Shown here piece by piece: positions 32,883 to 42,714 of a stretch of 64,000 nt of DNA. The number at the start of each line of letters is the position of its first letter. The stretch's first letter is position 1. A model generated the notes under the pieces. That model was given only the letters and a program-made list of their open reading frames with translations. It had not been told where the DNA came from and did no database searches. A program made the translations under genes and the position numbers. Source of the stretch: Flavobacterium sp. HJ-32-4 (GTDB taxonomy: Bacteria; Bacteroidota; Bacteroidia; Flavobacteriales; Flavobacteriaceae); contig NZ_CP092832.1 of NCBI RefSeq assembly GCF_022532105.1, positions 868,001-932,000 on the forward strand, in the 5' to 3' direction.

Positions 32883-33452
32883 ATGGAAGGAAAACTCATC
32901 GTCTTTTCGGCGCCGTCGGGCTCCGGCAAAACTACTATCGTACGGTACCTGCTCGGGCTCCCGGAACTCAATCTCGGCTTTTCAATCTCGGCGACCTCGC
33001 GCGAACCGCGGGGGGCAGAGGAGCACGGCAAAGACTATTACTTCATCTCGCTTTCGGAGTTCAAAGAACACATCCGCCACGGCGATTTCCTCGAATGGGA
33101 GGAAGTGTACCGCGATAATTTCTACGGAACCTTGCAAAGTGAGGTCGAACGGATATGGGCCGAAGGCAAACACGTGATCTTCGATATCGATGTGGCGGGT
33201 GGACTTCGGATCAAGCGAAAGTTTCCGGAAAAGACGCTGGCCGTTTTCGTAAAACCACCGAGTATCGACGAGTTGAAGATCCGACTCAAAAAGCGCTCGA
33301 CCGAGTCAGACGACAAGATCAACATGCGTATCGCCAAAGCATCGGTCGAATTGGCCACCGCGCCGCAATTTGACCAGGTCATCAAAAACTACGACCTTGA
33401 CGTAGCCAAAGAAGAGGCGCGGCAATTGGTGGCCGATTTCCTAAAGTCATAA
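32883..33452 (+). CDS. gmk: guanylate kinase
   Basis: 189 residues, typical length. P-loop FSAPSGSGKTTIVRYL (about 8-23), GMP-binding SATSREPRGAEEHGKDYYF (about 37-56), VYRDNFYGT and FDIDVAGGLRIKRKFP. Converts GMP to GDP with ATP in the cytoplasm. Lies between yicC and nadD. Confidence 0.97.
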   Translation: MEGKLIVFSAPSGSGKTTIVRYLLGLPELNLGFSISATSREPRGAEEHGKDYYFISLSEFKEHIRHGDFLEWEEVYRDNFYGTLQSEVERIWAEGKHVIFDIDVAGGLRIKRKFPEKTLAVFVKPPSIDELKIRLKKRSTESDDKINMRIAKASVELATAPQFDQVIKNYDLDVAKEEARQLVADFLKS

Positions 33453-33455
33453 GCG

Positions 33456-34037
33456 ATGAAGATCGGGCTCTATTTCGGTACGTTCAATCCGATCCACACC
33501 GGACACCTGATCATTGCCAACCACATGGCCGAGTTCACTGACCTGCAACAGGTGTGGCTCGTCGTAACGCCCCATAACCCACACAAGCAGAAAGCGACCT
33601 TACTCGACGATTTCCTACGGCTCGACATGGTGCGGCTGGCCACGGAAGACTATCCCAAACTGCGCCCGTCGGATGTCGAGTTTAAGTTACCGCAGCCGAA
33701 TTACACCGTCAACACGTTGGTGCATCTGGGCGAGAAGTTTCCGGAGCATGAATTTTCGTTGATTATGGGGGAAGACAATATCCGCTCGCTGGCGAAGTGG
33801 AAGAATTATGGGTACATCCTCCAGTACCATGACATCTACGTCTATCCCCGCGTCTCGTCTGAAACGGATGCCATCGCCTTTGCCGACCATCCCCGCGTGC
33901 GGATCATAGACGCGCCGGTGGTGGAGATCTCGTCGACCTTTATCCGAAACGGACTGAAGGAAGGCAAAAACATCCGTCCCTTGCTGCCCGAGAAAGTGTG
34001 GCAGTATATCGACAAGGATCTACTTTATCGGAGTTGA
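33456..34037 (+). CDS. nadD: nicotinate-nucleotide adenylyltransferase
   Basis: 193 residues. KIGLYFGTFNPIHTGHLIIA contains the nucleotidyltransferase (G/T)xFxPxHxGH motif. VVTPHNPHKQ, LIMGEDNIRSLAKWKNYG and the ISSTFIRNGLKEGKNIRPLL (ISxTxIR) motif complete the NadD pattern. Adenylates nicotinate mononucleotide in NAD synthesis. It starts 3 bases after the gmk stop. Confidence 0.96.
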   Translation: MKIGLYFGTFNPIHTGHLIIANHMAEFTDLQQVWLVVTPHNPHKQKATLLDDFLRLDMVRLATEDYPKLRPSDVEFKLPQPNYTVNTLVHLGEKFPEHEFSLIMGEDNIRSLAKWKNYGYILQYHDIYVYPRVSSETDAIAFADHPRVRIIDAPVVEISSTFIRNGLKEGKNIRPLLPEKVWQYIDKDLLYRS

Positions 34038-34075
34038 GCGCGACGTTTGGTACAGACTCGCCCATTTACTAAAAA

Positions 34076-34100
34076 AGCGCTCCGATGGTATCGAAGCGCC
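34076..34100. terminator. hairpin terminator after nadD
   Basis: AGCGCTCCGATGGTATCGAA followed by GCGCC pairs as AGCGCTCCGAT / ATCGAAGCGCC with a short loop. An A-run lies before it and CTTTCC after it. Confidence 0.6.
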
Positions 34101-34275
34101 TTTCCAAAACACCAAAAACAAATTTAATCGACTATGCCTGATGAGGGGCATTTGCACTATGATAACGCAGTCGGTGCAACCGCATTGCCGTGCCGAATGC
34201 CAAAACTTCGTTAAAATTATAAATAAGGAAAAGTGGCAACGGTGCGAAATATCCGGTCTGGGGGCGAAAAATCCC

Positions 34276-34283
34276 TATTTTTG
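34276..34283 (+). promoter_or_regulatory. -7 box (TATTTTTG) upstream of gpsA
   Basis: Matches TAnnTTTG, 23 bases before the ATG at 34307. Confidence 0.55.
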
Positions 34284-34306
34284 GGAGTTGAAAACGAATA
34301 GGCTTC

Positions 34307-35302
34307 ATGGGTAATACTCCGAAATTCGCCGTAATCGGTGGCGGTAGCTGGGCAACGGCCATCGCGAAAATGCTTTGCGTCAACCAGGACGAAATTGCCT
34401 GGTATATGCGCAACGTCGACGCGATCGCCCACCTGAAAGAAAACCGTCACAATCCGAACTACCTGAGTTCTGTTGAATTCGACACCAAAAAGCTGCATTT
34501 GACGGCCGATATCAACGAAGCGGTGGCCTACGCCGATTATGTGATCTTTGCCATTCCGTCGGCTTTCTTAAGTGCCGAGTTGGCGCGGCTGACCGTGTCG
34601 CTCGAAGACAAGGTCGTGTTTTCGGCTATCAAAGGCATCGTGCCCGAGACCAGCCTGATCGTCGGCGAGCATTTCCACAATACTTATGACATCCCGTATC
34701 AGAATATTGGCGTCATCACCGGGCCCTGCCATGCCGAAGAGGTCGCCCTCGAACGCCTGTCGTATCTGACGATTGCCTGTGGCGACGCGTCGAAAGCGAA
34801 AGTCATGGCAAAAGCGTTGGCCAGCCATTATATCAATACGAAGATTTCCGACGATATCGTAGGCACTGAATATGCGGCGATGCTGAAAAATATTTACGCC
34901 ATTGCAGCCGGTATGGCGCACGGACTCGGCTACGGCGACAACTTCCAGTCAGTGTTGATGAGCAACGCCATCCGCGAGATGAAGAAGTTCATCCGGAAAG
35001 TGCACAAGATGAAACGGAACATCAACAACTCGGCCTATCTGGGGGATTTGTTGGTCACCGGTTATTCGGTGTTTTCGCGTAACCGGATGTTCGGCAACAT
35101 GATCGGAAAGGGCTATACCGTGCAAAGCGCCATGATGGAAATGAGCATGGTGGCCGAAGGCTACTACGCCGTAAAAAGTGCCTGGAAACTCAACCAGAAA
35201 TACAAAGCCAAAACCCCGATTATCGATGCGGTGTATGATGTTTTGTACGATGGAAAGGAAGCGCGGAAAGTGTTTAAGAAACTGACGGAGAAACTCGATT
35301 AG
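34307..35302 (+). CDS. gpsA: NAD(P)H-dependent glycerol-3-phosphate dehydrogenase
   Basis: 331 residues. N-terminal Rossmann motif AVIGGGSWATAIAKML, FAIPSAFL, the substrate motif FSAIKGIVPE and GPCHAEEVA, and the catalytic-lysine region GTEYAAMLKNIYAIAAGMAHGLGYGDN (shown in parts) are present. GDLLVTGYSVFSRNRMFG with LVTG replaces LxxTCxSxxSRN, as often seen in Bacteroidota. Reduces dihydroxyacetone phosphate to sn-glycerol 3-phosphate for phospholipid synthesis. Confidence 0.94.
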   Translation: MGNTPKFAVIGGGSWATAIAKMLCVNQDEIAWYMRNVDAIAHLKENRHNPNYLSSVEFDTKKLHLTADINEAVAYADYVIFAIPSAFLSAELARLTVSLEDKVVFSAIKGIVPETSLIVGEHFHNTYDIPYQNIGVITGPCHAEEVALERLSYLTIACGDASKAKVMAKALASHYINTKISDDIVGTEYAAMLKNIYAIAAGMAHGLGYGDNFQSVLMSNAIREMKKFIRKVHKMKRNINNSAYLGDLLVTGYSVFSRNRMFGNMIGKGYTVQSAMMEMSMVAEGYYAVKSAWKLNQKYKAKTPIIDAVYDVLYDGKEARKVFKKLTEKLD

Positions 35303-35325
35303 CAGGCCTAAACGTGGCGGTTGTG

Positions 35326-36933
35326 ATGCATATCCCTCCTTTCTTCCGCTGCCTCACGGTTGCATTCCTGCTCGGGATATCGGCCCCTGCCGTCGCTGCC
35401 AACCCCACTCCAACACAGGCCGGTAAGGCGTCAAAATACGTCGCCCAGGCCAGGAAGCTGAAAGAACAGGAGAAACTGGACAAAGCACTCTATTGTTTGC
35501 GTGAGGCCGAAAAAATCTACCGGGCCTACGGCGATCGTGATAGTCTGGTGTATGTCAACACGGCACTGGCCGAGGTCTTTCGCTCGCTTACACTTTCCAA
35601 AGAGTCGTTGCAGTACATTGGACTGGCTTCCGCCCACGTGAACAACAAAACACCGAAAGACATCCTCGCTTTTTACTATAACAGGAGGGCGGCAATCGAA
35701 AACATGTTCGGAAGTAAAGTCAAGGCACTTGAGTTGTCGGAACGCGTTGTGCATCTTGAGCGACAGATTAAAAACAAGGAAATTGTGGTGTATAGCTACA
35801 ATGAAATTGGGGCCCTTAAGGAGTTCGAGTTTGCCAAAGACCGACCCGAGCTGTATGTGGAAGATTACAAAGCCGCACTGAAGAAAGCGGAGGATTATCA
35901 GTTGCTGGCGCCCCAAATGGACATCCTGATCAATTTGGGAAGGACCTACGACCACCTCAAACAGTATGACCGGGAAATCAGCAGTTACGACCGCGGGCTT
36001 GAGATTGCCCGGCGACTGCACAGCGATTATTACCAGTACCAGTTCGAATTCAACCTGGTGACGCCGTATAAAAAAAAGGGCGACATGCAGCAGGCCTATG
36101 ATCACCTGATGCAGGCGTTTATCAAAAGCAATCAGCTGAAAGACCGGGCGATGGCATCGAAGATTTCAGAGGCAGACAAGAAATACAATGTGGAAAAGAA
36201 GGAGAACGAACTCCGCATCAAGAACATTGAAATCCAAAACAACAATCGCCATTACGGCTACAGCCTCGTCATCCTGGCACTCACTTCGGTCGCCACCATC
36301 ACGCTGGTGTATTTCTATCGGAAATCACGCAAGACAAACAAACGACTGAAACGGCTTTCAGCGGAAAACGAATTCCTGCTCGGAGAAGCCAACCATCGCA
36401 TTAACAACAACCTACAGTTGATCATCGTGTTGCTTTCCGATGAGTTGAAGAACCTCTCAGACGACCAGGCGGCACAAATCCGCATCCTCCCCAAAATCGA
36501 GTCGATCGCGTACCTGCACCGGCATTTGTACCGCTCAACCGATAAACGGCACATTGCGCTGTCTTCCTATCTCGAAGAGATTAACGTCAATTTTTCGGAG
36601 TTGTTCAATAGCCATCAGGTGACGGTTTCGTTCGAGATCGAAGAGCGATGGGTGGATACCGATAAGGCGATGTACCTCGGACTCATCCTGACCGAGTTAC
36701 TCATCAATTCGCTGAAGTATGCCTTTGGCGAACAGGTGGATAGAACAATCCAACTTCGGTGTTACACAGAGGATCGCACATTCCATTTTTCGTATTTTGA
36801 CAACGGACAACAAAGTAAAGGAACGGAAGTCAAACCCAAACTGGTGCTGAAATTGTGCCGACAGATTCAGGTAACACCCAACATCGACACTACTGACGGG
36901 TTCCGCCTTGACTTCAACACGGATAAGATATGA
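35326..36933 (+). CDS. TPR sensor histidine kinase (HisKA_2 type)
   Basis: 535 residues from the ATG at 35326; a GTG at 35314 is also possible. Signal peptide (about 1-25, LTVAFLLGISAPAVAA), periplasmic TPR-like helices (about 30-290), one membrane helix (SLVILALTSVATITLVYFY, about 305-325), then the kinase. The H-box EANHRINNNLQLIIVLLSDE marks the HisKA_2 class and LILTELLINSLKYAFGE is the N-box of the ATPase domain. The G-boxes are short (FDNGQQSKG) and the ATP lid looks reduced. The stop overlaps the response-regulator start (ATGA), so they form a coupled two-component pair. Confidence 0.88.
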   Translation: MHIPPFFRCLTVAFLLGISAPAVAANPTPTQAGKASKYVAQARKLKEQEKLDKALYCLREAEKIYRAYGDRDSLVYVNTALAEVFRSLTLSKESLQYIGLASAHVNNKTPKDILAFYYNRRAAIENMFGSKVKALELSERVVHLERQIKNKEIVVYSYNEIGALKEFEFAKDRPELYVEDYKAALKKAEDYQLLAPQMDILINLGRTYDHLKQYDREISSYDRGLEIARRLHSDYYQYQFEFNLVTPYKKKGDMQQAYDHLMQAFIKSNQLKDRAMASKISEADKKYNVEKKENELRIKNIEIQNNNRHYGYSLVILALTSVATITLVYFYRKSRKTNKRLKRLSAENEFLLGEANHRINNNLQLIIVLLSDELKNLSDDQAAQIRILPKIESIAYLHRHLYRSTDKRHIALSSYLEEINVNFSELFNSHQVTVSFEIEERWVDTDKAMYLGLILTELLINSLKYAFGEQVDRTIQLRCYTEDRTFHFSYFDNGQQSKGTEVKPKLVLKLCRQIQVTPNIDTTDGFRLDFNTDKI

Positions 36934-37589
36934 AAGACCGCGTACGGGTATTGATTGTGGAAGATGAGGTGTTGATTGCCGACTACATCTGCGAACTCTT
37001 GCAAGAGGAAGGGTACGAACGAATCGAGTTGGCACATAACTGCGCCGACGCCCTGCGGTTGTTCGGGTCCTTCCGCCCGGATATCATCCTGATGGACATC
37101 AATATCGAAGGTCCCAATACAGGAATCGAACTGGCAGCACACCGACCGGCCGATTCGTCCCTGGTGTACGTCACTGCCCAGCAGGATTCGCATACGATTC
37201 AAAAGGCCATCAGTACCCATCCCGAGGGCTATCTTACCAAACCCATCAAAAAAGCGGATCTTATCGCTACAATGCATATACTTTCCGCCCGGAAAGGACG
37301 TGAATATGTGATTGTTCGGGACGGGCACGATGACATACGCCTGGAGGTGGCGGGCATCCTCTACGTCAAAAGCGACGATATCTACATCGACGTGGTGACC
37401 GCCCATCGCAAATACACCCTTCGAAAGTCGCTCGACGCATTCCTGCAGGAACTTGACGACCCCAATTTCCTGAAAGTACACCGCTCATATATCGTCAATA
37501 AGGCGCACATCAGCCAGAAATCGGCCCAGTATGTGGTCGTACACGATGAAAAAATCCCGGTTGCCCGGGGACGCCGTTTCGACTTATAG
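36930..37589 (+). CDS. LytTR-family response regulator
   Basis: 219 residues: receiver domain (RVLIVEDEVLIADYICELL, phospho-acceptor Asp in IILMDINIEG at about 55, Thr in VYVTAQQDS, Lys in GYLTKPIKK). A LytTR DNA-binding domain follows (ILYVKSDDIYIDVVTAHRKY, FLKVHRSYIVNKAHI, IPVARGRRFDL). It is partner to the upstream kinase; targets cannot be read. The next gene, a large T9SS protein, starts 94 bases downstream with its own -7 box and may be a target, which is speculation. Confidence 0.93.
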   Translation: MKDRVRVLIVEDEVLIADYICELLQEEGYERIELAHNCADALRLFGSFRPDIILMDINIEGPNTGIELAAHRPADSSLVYVTAQQDSHTIQKAISTHPEGYLTKPIKKADLIATMHILSARKGREYVIVRDGHDDIRLEVAGILYVKSDDIYIDVVTAHRKYTLRKSLDAFLQELDDPNFLKVHRSYIVNKAHISQKSAQYVVVHDEKIPVARGRRFDL

Positions 37590-37651
37590 CCGTTCACCTA
37601 CAAAAAACCGTCGTTCGCAACATTCACACGACACGAGGCCAAGCTGCAATC

Positions 37652-37659
37652 TACTTTTG
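37652..37659 (+). promoter_or_regulatory. -7 box (TACTTTTG) upstream of the 1602-aa T9SS protein
   Basis: Matches TAnnTTTG, 23 bases before the ATG at 37683. Confidence 0.5.
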
Positions 37660-37682
37660 GCACTTAAACGATTGCAAAAACT

Positions 37683-40600
37683 ATGGCGTCACAGTTACTA
37701 TCTTTTTGCGGACTGGGGACGGGCTTGCCGCGATTCCTTTTCCTCTTTGCAATGCTCGTGTCTTCGGCGACCGCGCAAACCAATACGTTTACCGGTACTT
37801 CCACCATTGGAACCACAAGCGACTTTACCCGTTCGCCACGCTTTGCCGATTTCGATAACGACGGGGATGTCGATATTGCCTTTTACTCGGATGGTACCAA
37901 TTACCGACTGTACAAAAACGACGGGACCGGCCTGTTCGCCAACACCTTTACCACGTTGGTCGCAGTGACCAATATGCCCATCGAGGTGGCTGATATGGAT
38001 AATGACAGTGACGTAGACCTCGTCGACTACAATGGGAAGGTGTGGGTCAACAACGGTTCAGGTAGTTTTTCGCAGTTGTCAGGCGTGACGCTGAAACAGA
38101 ATGCAGGCGGCGGCATTGGGGCCATCAAGCTCATCGACTTCAACGGCGACGGCAAGAGAGATGTGGTATGGGGCAATAACGCCACCGGTGCGACGGCCCG
38201 GAATGAAGTTTGGCTGAATTCAGGAACAACGGGCGCCCCGGCCTTTACCTATACCTATGGATTTTCGGCTACAAATGGCAACAGCGCTATCGACGTGGGC
38301 GATATTGACAACGATGGCGATAATGACATTCTCTTAGGGGCAAGCGCAAACGGCACGGAGGTTTTTAAGAATAACGACGGGGTCTTCACGGCCGGAACCT
38401 TCGCCGGGACGTATTCAGCGGTTGTGAAGCTAAACGACTGGGACAAAGACGGCGACCTCGACCTGCTAACCTGGTCGACCTATAATGGTGTGGGGATGCG
38501 CGTCTTCCTCAACAATGGCAGCGGCACTTTCGGTTCGCTTTCCTACACGGCGCCCGTAATGGGTGGTTCGATTGATTATGGGGATGTAAATGGCGATGGC
38601 TATCTGGACGCATTGATTAGCAACGGAACGGGTGGTACTACCAGCCTCTTGATCAACAACGGATGCGCGCTGGTCGAACGCACCAACGTGGCCGTCCACG
38701 GTCCGCACGGTTCTTTTCTGGCCGATTTCAATGCCGATGGACGGCCAGATGTCTTCATCGCTTCCCGTTTCAACACCACGACGAACCTCAGCCAGATCTA
38801 CACCAGCAGCCTGGGCAAAACGAACATCCGGACGGCGCCGGGCAACGCGCTGAATTTTGACGGTGCAAACGATTATGTTTCCGTTCCCGATGCCAACTCA
38901 CTTGACCTTACCACCAACTACACGATCGAAGCCTGGATTCGACCCACCGCTTTTTCCGCCTTGGCCGGTATCGTCAGTAAAAATCAGGTAAACGGATCGG
39001 CAGGCTATACCCTCAGACTGTCCGGAACGGCGCCCTTTACGGGAATCAATTTCGACGGGCTCGAAACGGCCGCCGGAGTGCTTGAAGCCGGAAGGTGGTA
39101 CCATATTGCGGCCGTGAAAAGTGGTACGACCCGAACGCTGTATGTCAACGGCATCGCGGTAACCATGACGGGCACCGCGCTCACTACAGCCGCCAACACC
39201 GACGCGTTGACGATTGGTGTCGATTATCTTGCCGCTCCCCGCTATTTCTCCGGCTCTATCGATGAGGTACGGCTGTGGGCAGCCGCGCGTTCGCTCAGCG
39301 ATATTACGTCGAACAATAAAAACATCCTGAGTTGTGGCACCCAAACCGGTTTGGTGGCCTATTACAAACTCGACAATGGAACGGTGGGCGCCAACAATTC
39401 CCTCTACTTTGTTGCCAATGACTTTACCGGCGCCAATAACGGCATCCTTACCAATTTCGCCCTTACGGGTACTGGCAGTAATTGGGTTGAGAGCTATGCA
39501 ATGGCAGTTCCTACGGCCACCGCTTCGACGGCGAATACCGGCGTCGGCTTTACCGCAAACTGGACCGCCCCCGCCGTTGGCCTGGTTACGAATTACCTGC
39601 TTGATGTCTCCACGTCTTCGGCCTTTACGTCTTTTGTTTCCGGCTATAATGGGCTGAGCGTAAGCGGCACATCTTATGCCGTTACGGGATTGTCCGGCAA
39701 CACCACATATTACTACCGCGTTCGCGCCGATAAGAATACGCTGTCGGGGCAAGGCGCTTATTCGAACACGATTGCCGCATCTACGCTGCCGACCGCACCC
39801 GGCAACGCATTGGGCTTTGACGGCGTGAATGATTTTGTCGCCGTTTCATCACCGACGGCCATACCGATTGCCAATGCGACCTACACGATGGAGGCCTGGA
39901 TGCTGCCACGAACCCTTAACTCAAACGGCAACGGCAATGGCATCATCGGATGGGGTAATTATGGCACGACCAACCAGGCCAATGCCTTCAAATACCAGAA
40001 CGGGAGCCTGGCCAATTATTGGTGGGCCAATGACCTCAGTGTATCGGTCGGTAACCTGGTAGGAAGGTGGAGCCATGTGGCCTGCTCTTTTGATGGCACC
40101 ACCCGCAGAATTTACCTGAACGGCGCGTTGGTCGCGTCGGATACCCCAACCGGGCATAACGTACCGAATGCGGCTAACTTCCGGGTCGGGCTTACGATCT
40201 CATCTGCGGCCCTGTTGAACAGTTTTTTCGATGGCAGTCTCGACGAAGTGCGTGTCTGGAACGTGGCCCGTACGCAGGCACAGATTCAGGCCGGTATGTA
40301 CACCACCATCAGTCCGTCCAGCACCGGCCTGGTGGCTTACTACTCCTTTAACAGCGGATCGCCTGCCGGAACCAATACTGGCCTATCTACACTCGTAGAC
40401 CAAACGTCGAACAACAACGCCGGCACACTGACGAATTTTGCCCTTTCGGGGAATACAAGCAACTGGCTGGAAAGCTACGCGATGGTGATTCCGACTACCA
40501 CCGCCGCCACGGCTATCGGTTCCACCGGCTTCACCGTGAACTGGACAGCGCCCACGGTGGGCACGGTTACGAATTATCTTTTAGACGTATCGACCTCTTC

Positions 40601-42491
40601 TACGTTCGCCAGTTTTGTGCCGGGCTATAATGCGCTCGTCGTGAACGGCACCTCACAGGCCGTTACCGGATTGGCCGGCAGTACGACCTATTATTACCGC
40701 GTGCGGGCCGATAAAACAAGTGTTACCGGGCAGGGTGGCTATTCAAATGCCACCAACCTTACCACCAATCCGCTCCTGACCTGGACGGGAGCCACAAACA
40801 ATGACTGGGCTATCGCTACGAACTGGTCGCCCAATCAGGTGCCCGACGGTACAGTCGACATATTGGTCGCCTCCGGAAATCCGGTATTGAATACGGCGCT
40901 CACCGTTGCAGCCAACAAAAGCCTGACCATCAGCGGAACCGGTGCGCTCACCGTTGGCCCCACCGGAGTGTTGACCGTAGCCGGAACTGTCAATTTCAAT
41001 GGAAAAGATGTGACGCTCAAGTCGGATGCAACCGGAACCGCGTCGATAGGTCAGGTTACGGGAAGCCTGTTGGGCGCCACCAATGTCACCATCGAACGCT
41101 ACATCCCGGCAAAGCGCGCCTGGCGGATACTGTCGGCCCCGTTGAAAGGAACGTCTAACAATGGCATTGCGGCCAACTGGCAGGGAGTGCCCACCGAGGG
41201 GCTCTTGCTTTTCAGTCCGGCGACTTACAACTCGCAAACCATGACAGGCTATACAACCGGAGGGAACGCGCCGAACATCTGGAGATACGCGGCGGGCTGG
41301 CAGGCGATTCCAAACCTGACGACCGAAAGCCTATACGGGGCCGCCGCCGCTGACACCAAACCCTTCCTCGTGTTTGTGACCGGCCCCCAGGGGAGCGCGA
41401 ACATCGGGGCGGGTGCAACGGCGACCACGCTGAAGCCAAAAGGGGAGTTAGTGACGGGTGCGGTGAACTACAGCGGACTTTCCACCGGTGTTTTCCAGGT
41501 AATGGCTAACCCGTATGCCAGTGCCATTGACCCGGTAGCGCTGGCTGCCTCGAATCCGAATTTCAAGTTCTGGATGTTGGATCCTTCGCTAGGATCGCTG
41601 GGCGGCTACGTAACCTATGACGGCACGAACTGGACGCCTGTTGCGCCTGTTGGGAACGCCAGAAACATCCAAAGCGGACAAGGCTTTTTCGTGCGCTCTG
41701 CCTCCGGTACGGCCTTTACACTACAGGAAAGCCAAAAGGTGTCCGGTAGTAGCACAAATTGGTTTGAACGTAACGGTTCGGGTGTGATGACGGAAGACGC
41801 CGATAAGATTCGGATCCTGCTGTACAAACCCGACGAATCGGGTTGGAAACTGGCCGACGGAATATTGGCTGTCAATCAAGCCTCCGGGAACAACGCCCTT
41901 GACGAAGCGGATACCAATAAGATTTCGAATTTCAATGAAAGCCTGATGTTCCGCAACGGCACCACAAACCTGGCAATCGAGTACCGTGGACTGCCGGAGT
42001 TGGGGGATACACAACAAATCCGGATGACAGGTACTACAGCAGGTGCTTACCAACTGGAGGTGATAGTGGAAAACTACACCAACAGCGGCCTTCAGCCCGC
42101 CCTTGAAGATACGTTGGCCGGAACCGTAACGCCTATTCCGACCGATGGCGCCCCCTTGACGGTTCCGTTCACTGGCGTAACCGCCACTTCGGCGAACCCG
42201 GATCTTAGGTTTCGAATTGTGTACCCCACCGCATTGGGTGTTGCATTACCGCCCGCCCGCGAGATCCGTGTGTTCCCCAACCCGGTTACGGACGGCAGGC
42301 TCCAGATTGTACTAGAGGATGCCACGCCCGCGCAATATGTAATAACCAACCTGTTAGGGCAGTATGTGCAAAAAGGGGTTTTAGAAAAGGAGACAACCGT
42401 ACTTCCTGTTTCGCACGTGCCTTCCGGACTTTACCTGATTACCATCACGCAAGGAAGCCTTGTGTGCACCAAGAAAATCCAAATACAGTAG
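37683..42491 (+). CDS. large T9SS-secreted surface protein: FG-GAP, LamG, Fn3 domains
   Basis: 1602 residues with an N-terminal signal sequence (about 1-31, ending SSATAQ). About 40-375: at least seven FG-GAP/VCBS calcium-binding repeats such as FADFDNDGDVDIAF and GDVNGDGYLDALI. About 395-550: LamG-like domain (ALNFDGANDYVSVPDA, YTIEAWIRP). Then an Fn3 domain (TGVGFTANWTAP, TTYYYRVRADK), a second LamG-like and second Fn3 domain. Next is a region rich in short beta repeats (LTISGTGALTVGPTGVLTVA) and a module with ATLKPKGEL-type surface motifs. The end (REIRVFPNPVTDGRLQIVLE...VPSGLYLITIT...KKIQIQ) is a type-A T9SS sorting domain. Likely an adhesin or matrix protein exposed on or released from the cell. 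Confidence 0.9.
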   Translation: MASQLLSFCGLGTGLPRFLFLFAMLVSSATAQTNTFTGTSTIGTTSDFTRSPRFADFDNDGDVDIAFYSDGTNYRLYKNDGTGLFANTFTTLVAVTNMPIEVADMDNDSDVDLVDYNGKVWVNNGSGSFSQLSGVTLKQNAGGGIGAIKLIDFNGDGKRDVVWGNNATGATARNEVWLNSGTTGAPAFTYTYGFSATNGNSAIDVGDIDNDGDNDILLGASANGTEVFKNNDGVFTAGTFAGTYSAVVKLNDWDKDGDLDLLTWSTYNGVGMRVFLNNGSGTFGSLSYTAPVMGGSIDYGDVNGDGYLDALISNGTGGTTSLLINNGCALVERTNVAVHGPHGSFLADFNADGRPDVFIASRFNTTTNLSQIYTSSLGKTNIRTAPGNALNFDGANDYVSVPDANSLDLTTNYTIEAWIRPTAFSALAGIVSKNQVNGSAGYTLRLSGTAPFTGINFDGLETAAGVLEAGRWYHIAAVKSGTTRTLYVNGIAVTMTGTALTTAANTDALTIGVDYLAAPRYFSGSIDEVRLWAAARSLSDITSNNKNILSCGTQTGLVAYYKLDNGTVGANNSLYFVANDFTGANNGILTNFALTGTGSNWVESYAMAVPTATASTANTGVGFTANWTAPAVGLVTNYLLDVSTSSAFTSFVSGYNGLSVSGTSYAVTGLSGNTTYYYRVRADKNTLSGQGAYSNTIAASTLPTAPGNALGFDGVNDFVAVSSPTAIPIANATYTMEAWMLPRTLNSNGNGNGIIGWGNYGTTNQANAFKYQNGSLANYWWANDLSVSVGNLVGRWSHVACSFDGTTRRIYLNGALVASDTPTGHNVPNAANFRVGLTISSAALLNSFFDGSLDEVRVWNVARTQAQIQAGMYTTISPSSTGLVAYYSFNSGSPAGTNTGLSTLVDQTSNNNAGTLTNFALSGNTSNWLESYAMVIPTTTAATAIGSTGFTVNWTAPTVGTVTNYLLDVSTSSTFASFVPGYNALVVNGTSQAVTGLAGSTTYYYRVRADKTSVTGQGGYSNATNLTTNPLLTWTGATNNDWAIATNWSPNQVPDGTVDILVASGNPVLNTALTVAANKSLTISGTGALTVGPTGVLTVAGTVNFNGKDVTLKSDATGTASIGQVTGSLLGATNVTIERYIPAKRAWRILSAPLKGTSNNGIAANWQGVPTEGLLLFSPATYNSQTMTGYTTGGNAPNIWRYAAGWQAIPNLTTESLYGAAAADTKPFLVFVTGPQGSANIGAGATATTLKPKGELVTGAVNYSGLSTGVFQVMANPYASAIDPVALAASNPNFKFWMLDPSLGSLGGYVTYDGTNWTPVAPVGNARNIQSGQGFFVRSASGTAFTLQESQKVSGSSTNWFERNGSGVMTEDADKIRILLYKPDESGWKLADGILAVNQASGNNALDEADTNKISNFNESLMFRNGTTNLAIEYRGLPELGDTQQIRMTGTTAGAYQLEVIVENYTNSGLQPALEDTLAGTVTPIPTDGAPLTVPFTGVTATSANPDLRFRIVYPTALGVALPPAREIRVFPNPVTDGRLQIVLEDATPAQYVITNLLGQYVQKGVLEKETTVLPVSHVPSGLYLITITQGSLVCTKKIQIQ

Positions 42492-42501
42492 CATTTTACC
42501 G

Positions 42502-42714
42502 ATGAAGACAGTTTGTAAAGTTCAATGGCTCGTTGCCTTGCTGATGGCGTCGGCCCCCATGTGGGCACAGGACGAGGAGGACCCTGGCTTTCCTACAGGG
42601 GGTGACCCCGGTGCGCCGATAGACGGCTACGTGGTGCCGTTTGCTATCGTGGCAGTGCTACTGGCATTTTATGTCTACAAAGCCTGGGAAGGAAGCGACA
42701 AAAAGGCGTTTTAG
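42502..42714 (+). CDS. small secreted membrane-anchored protein with PID-type motif
   Basis: 70 residues from the ATG at 42502: signal peptide MKTVCKVQWLVALLMASAPMWAQ, a short acidic Pro/Gly linker (DEEDPGFPTGGDPGAPID), and one membrane helix (GYVVPFAIVAVLLAFYVYKA) with a basic end. The linker-PID-helix layout resembles the small flavobacterial 'PID-CTERM' sorting-type proteins that often sit after T9SS genes. The name is from memory and uncertain. It follows the 1602-aa gene by 10 bases, so the two are co-transcribed. Confidence 0.7.
   Translation: MKTVCKVQWLVALLMASAPMWAQDEEDPGFPTGGDPGAPIDGYVVPFAIVAVLLAFYVYKAWEGSDKKAF

Noticed and set aside
38898..39752. 284-aa minus-strand reading frame inside the 1602-aa T9SS gene
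   Set aside because: Shadow of the repetitive Ala/Thr/Gly-rich coding strand; no start context or domain.
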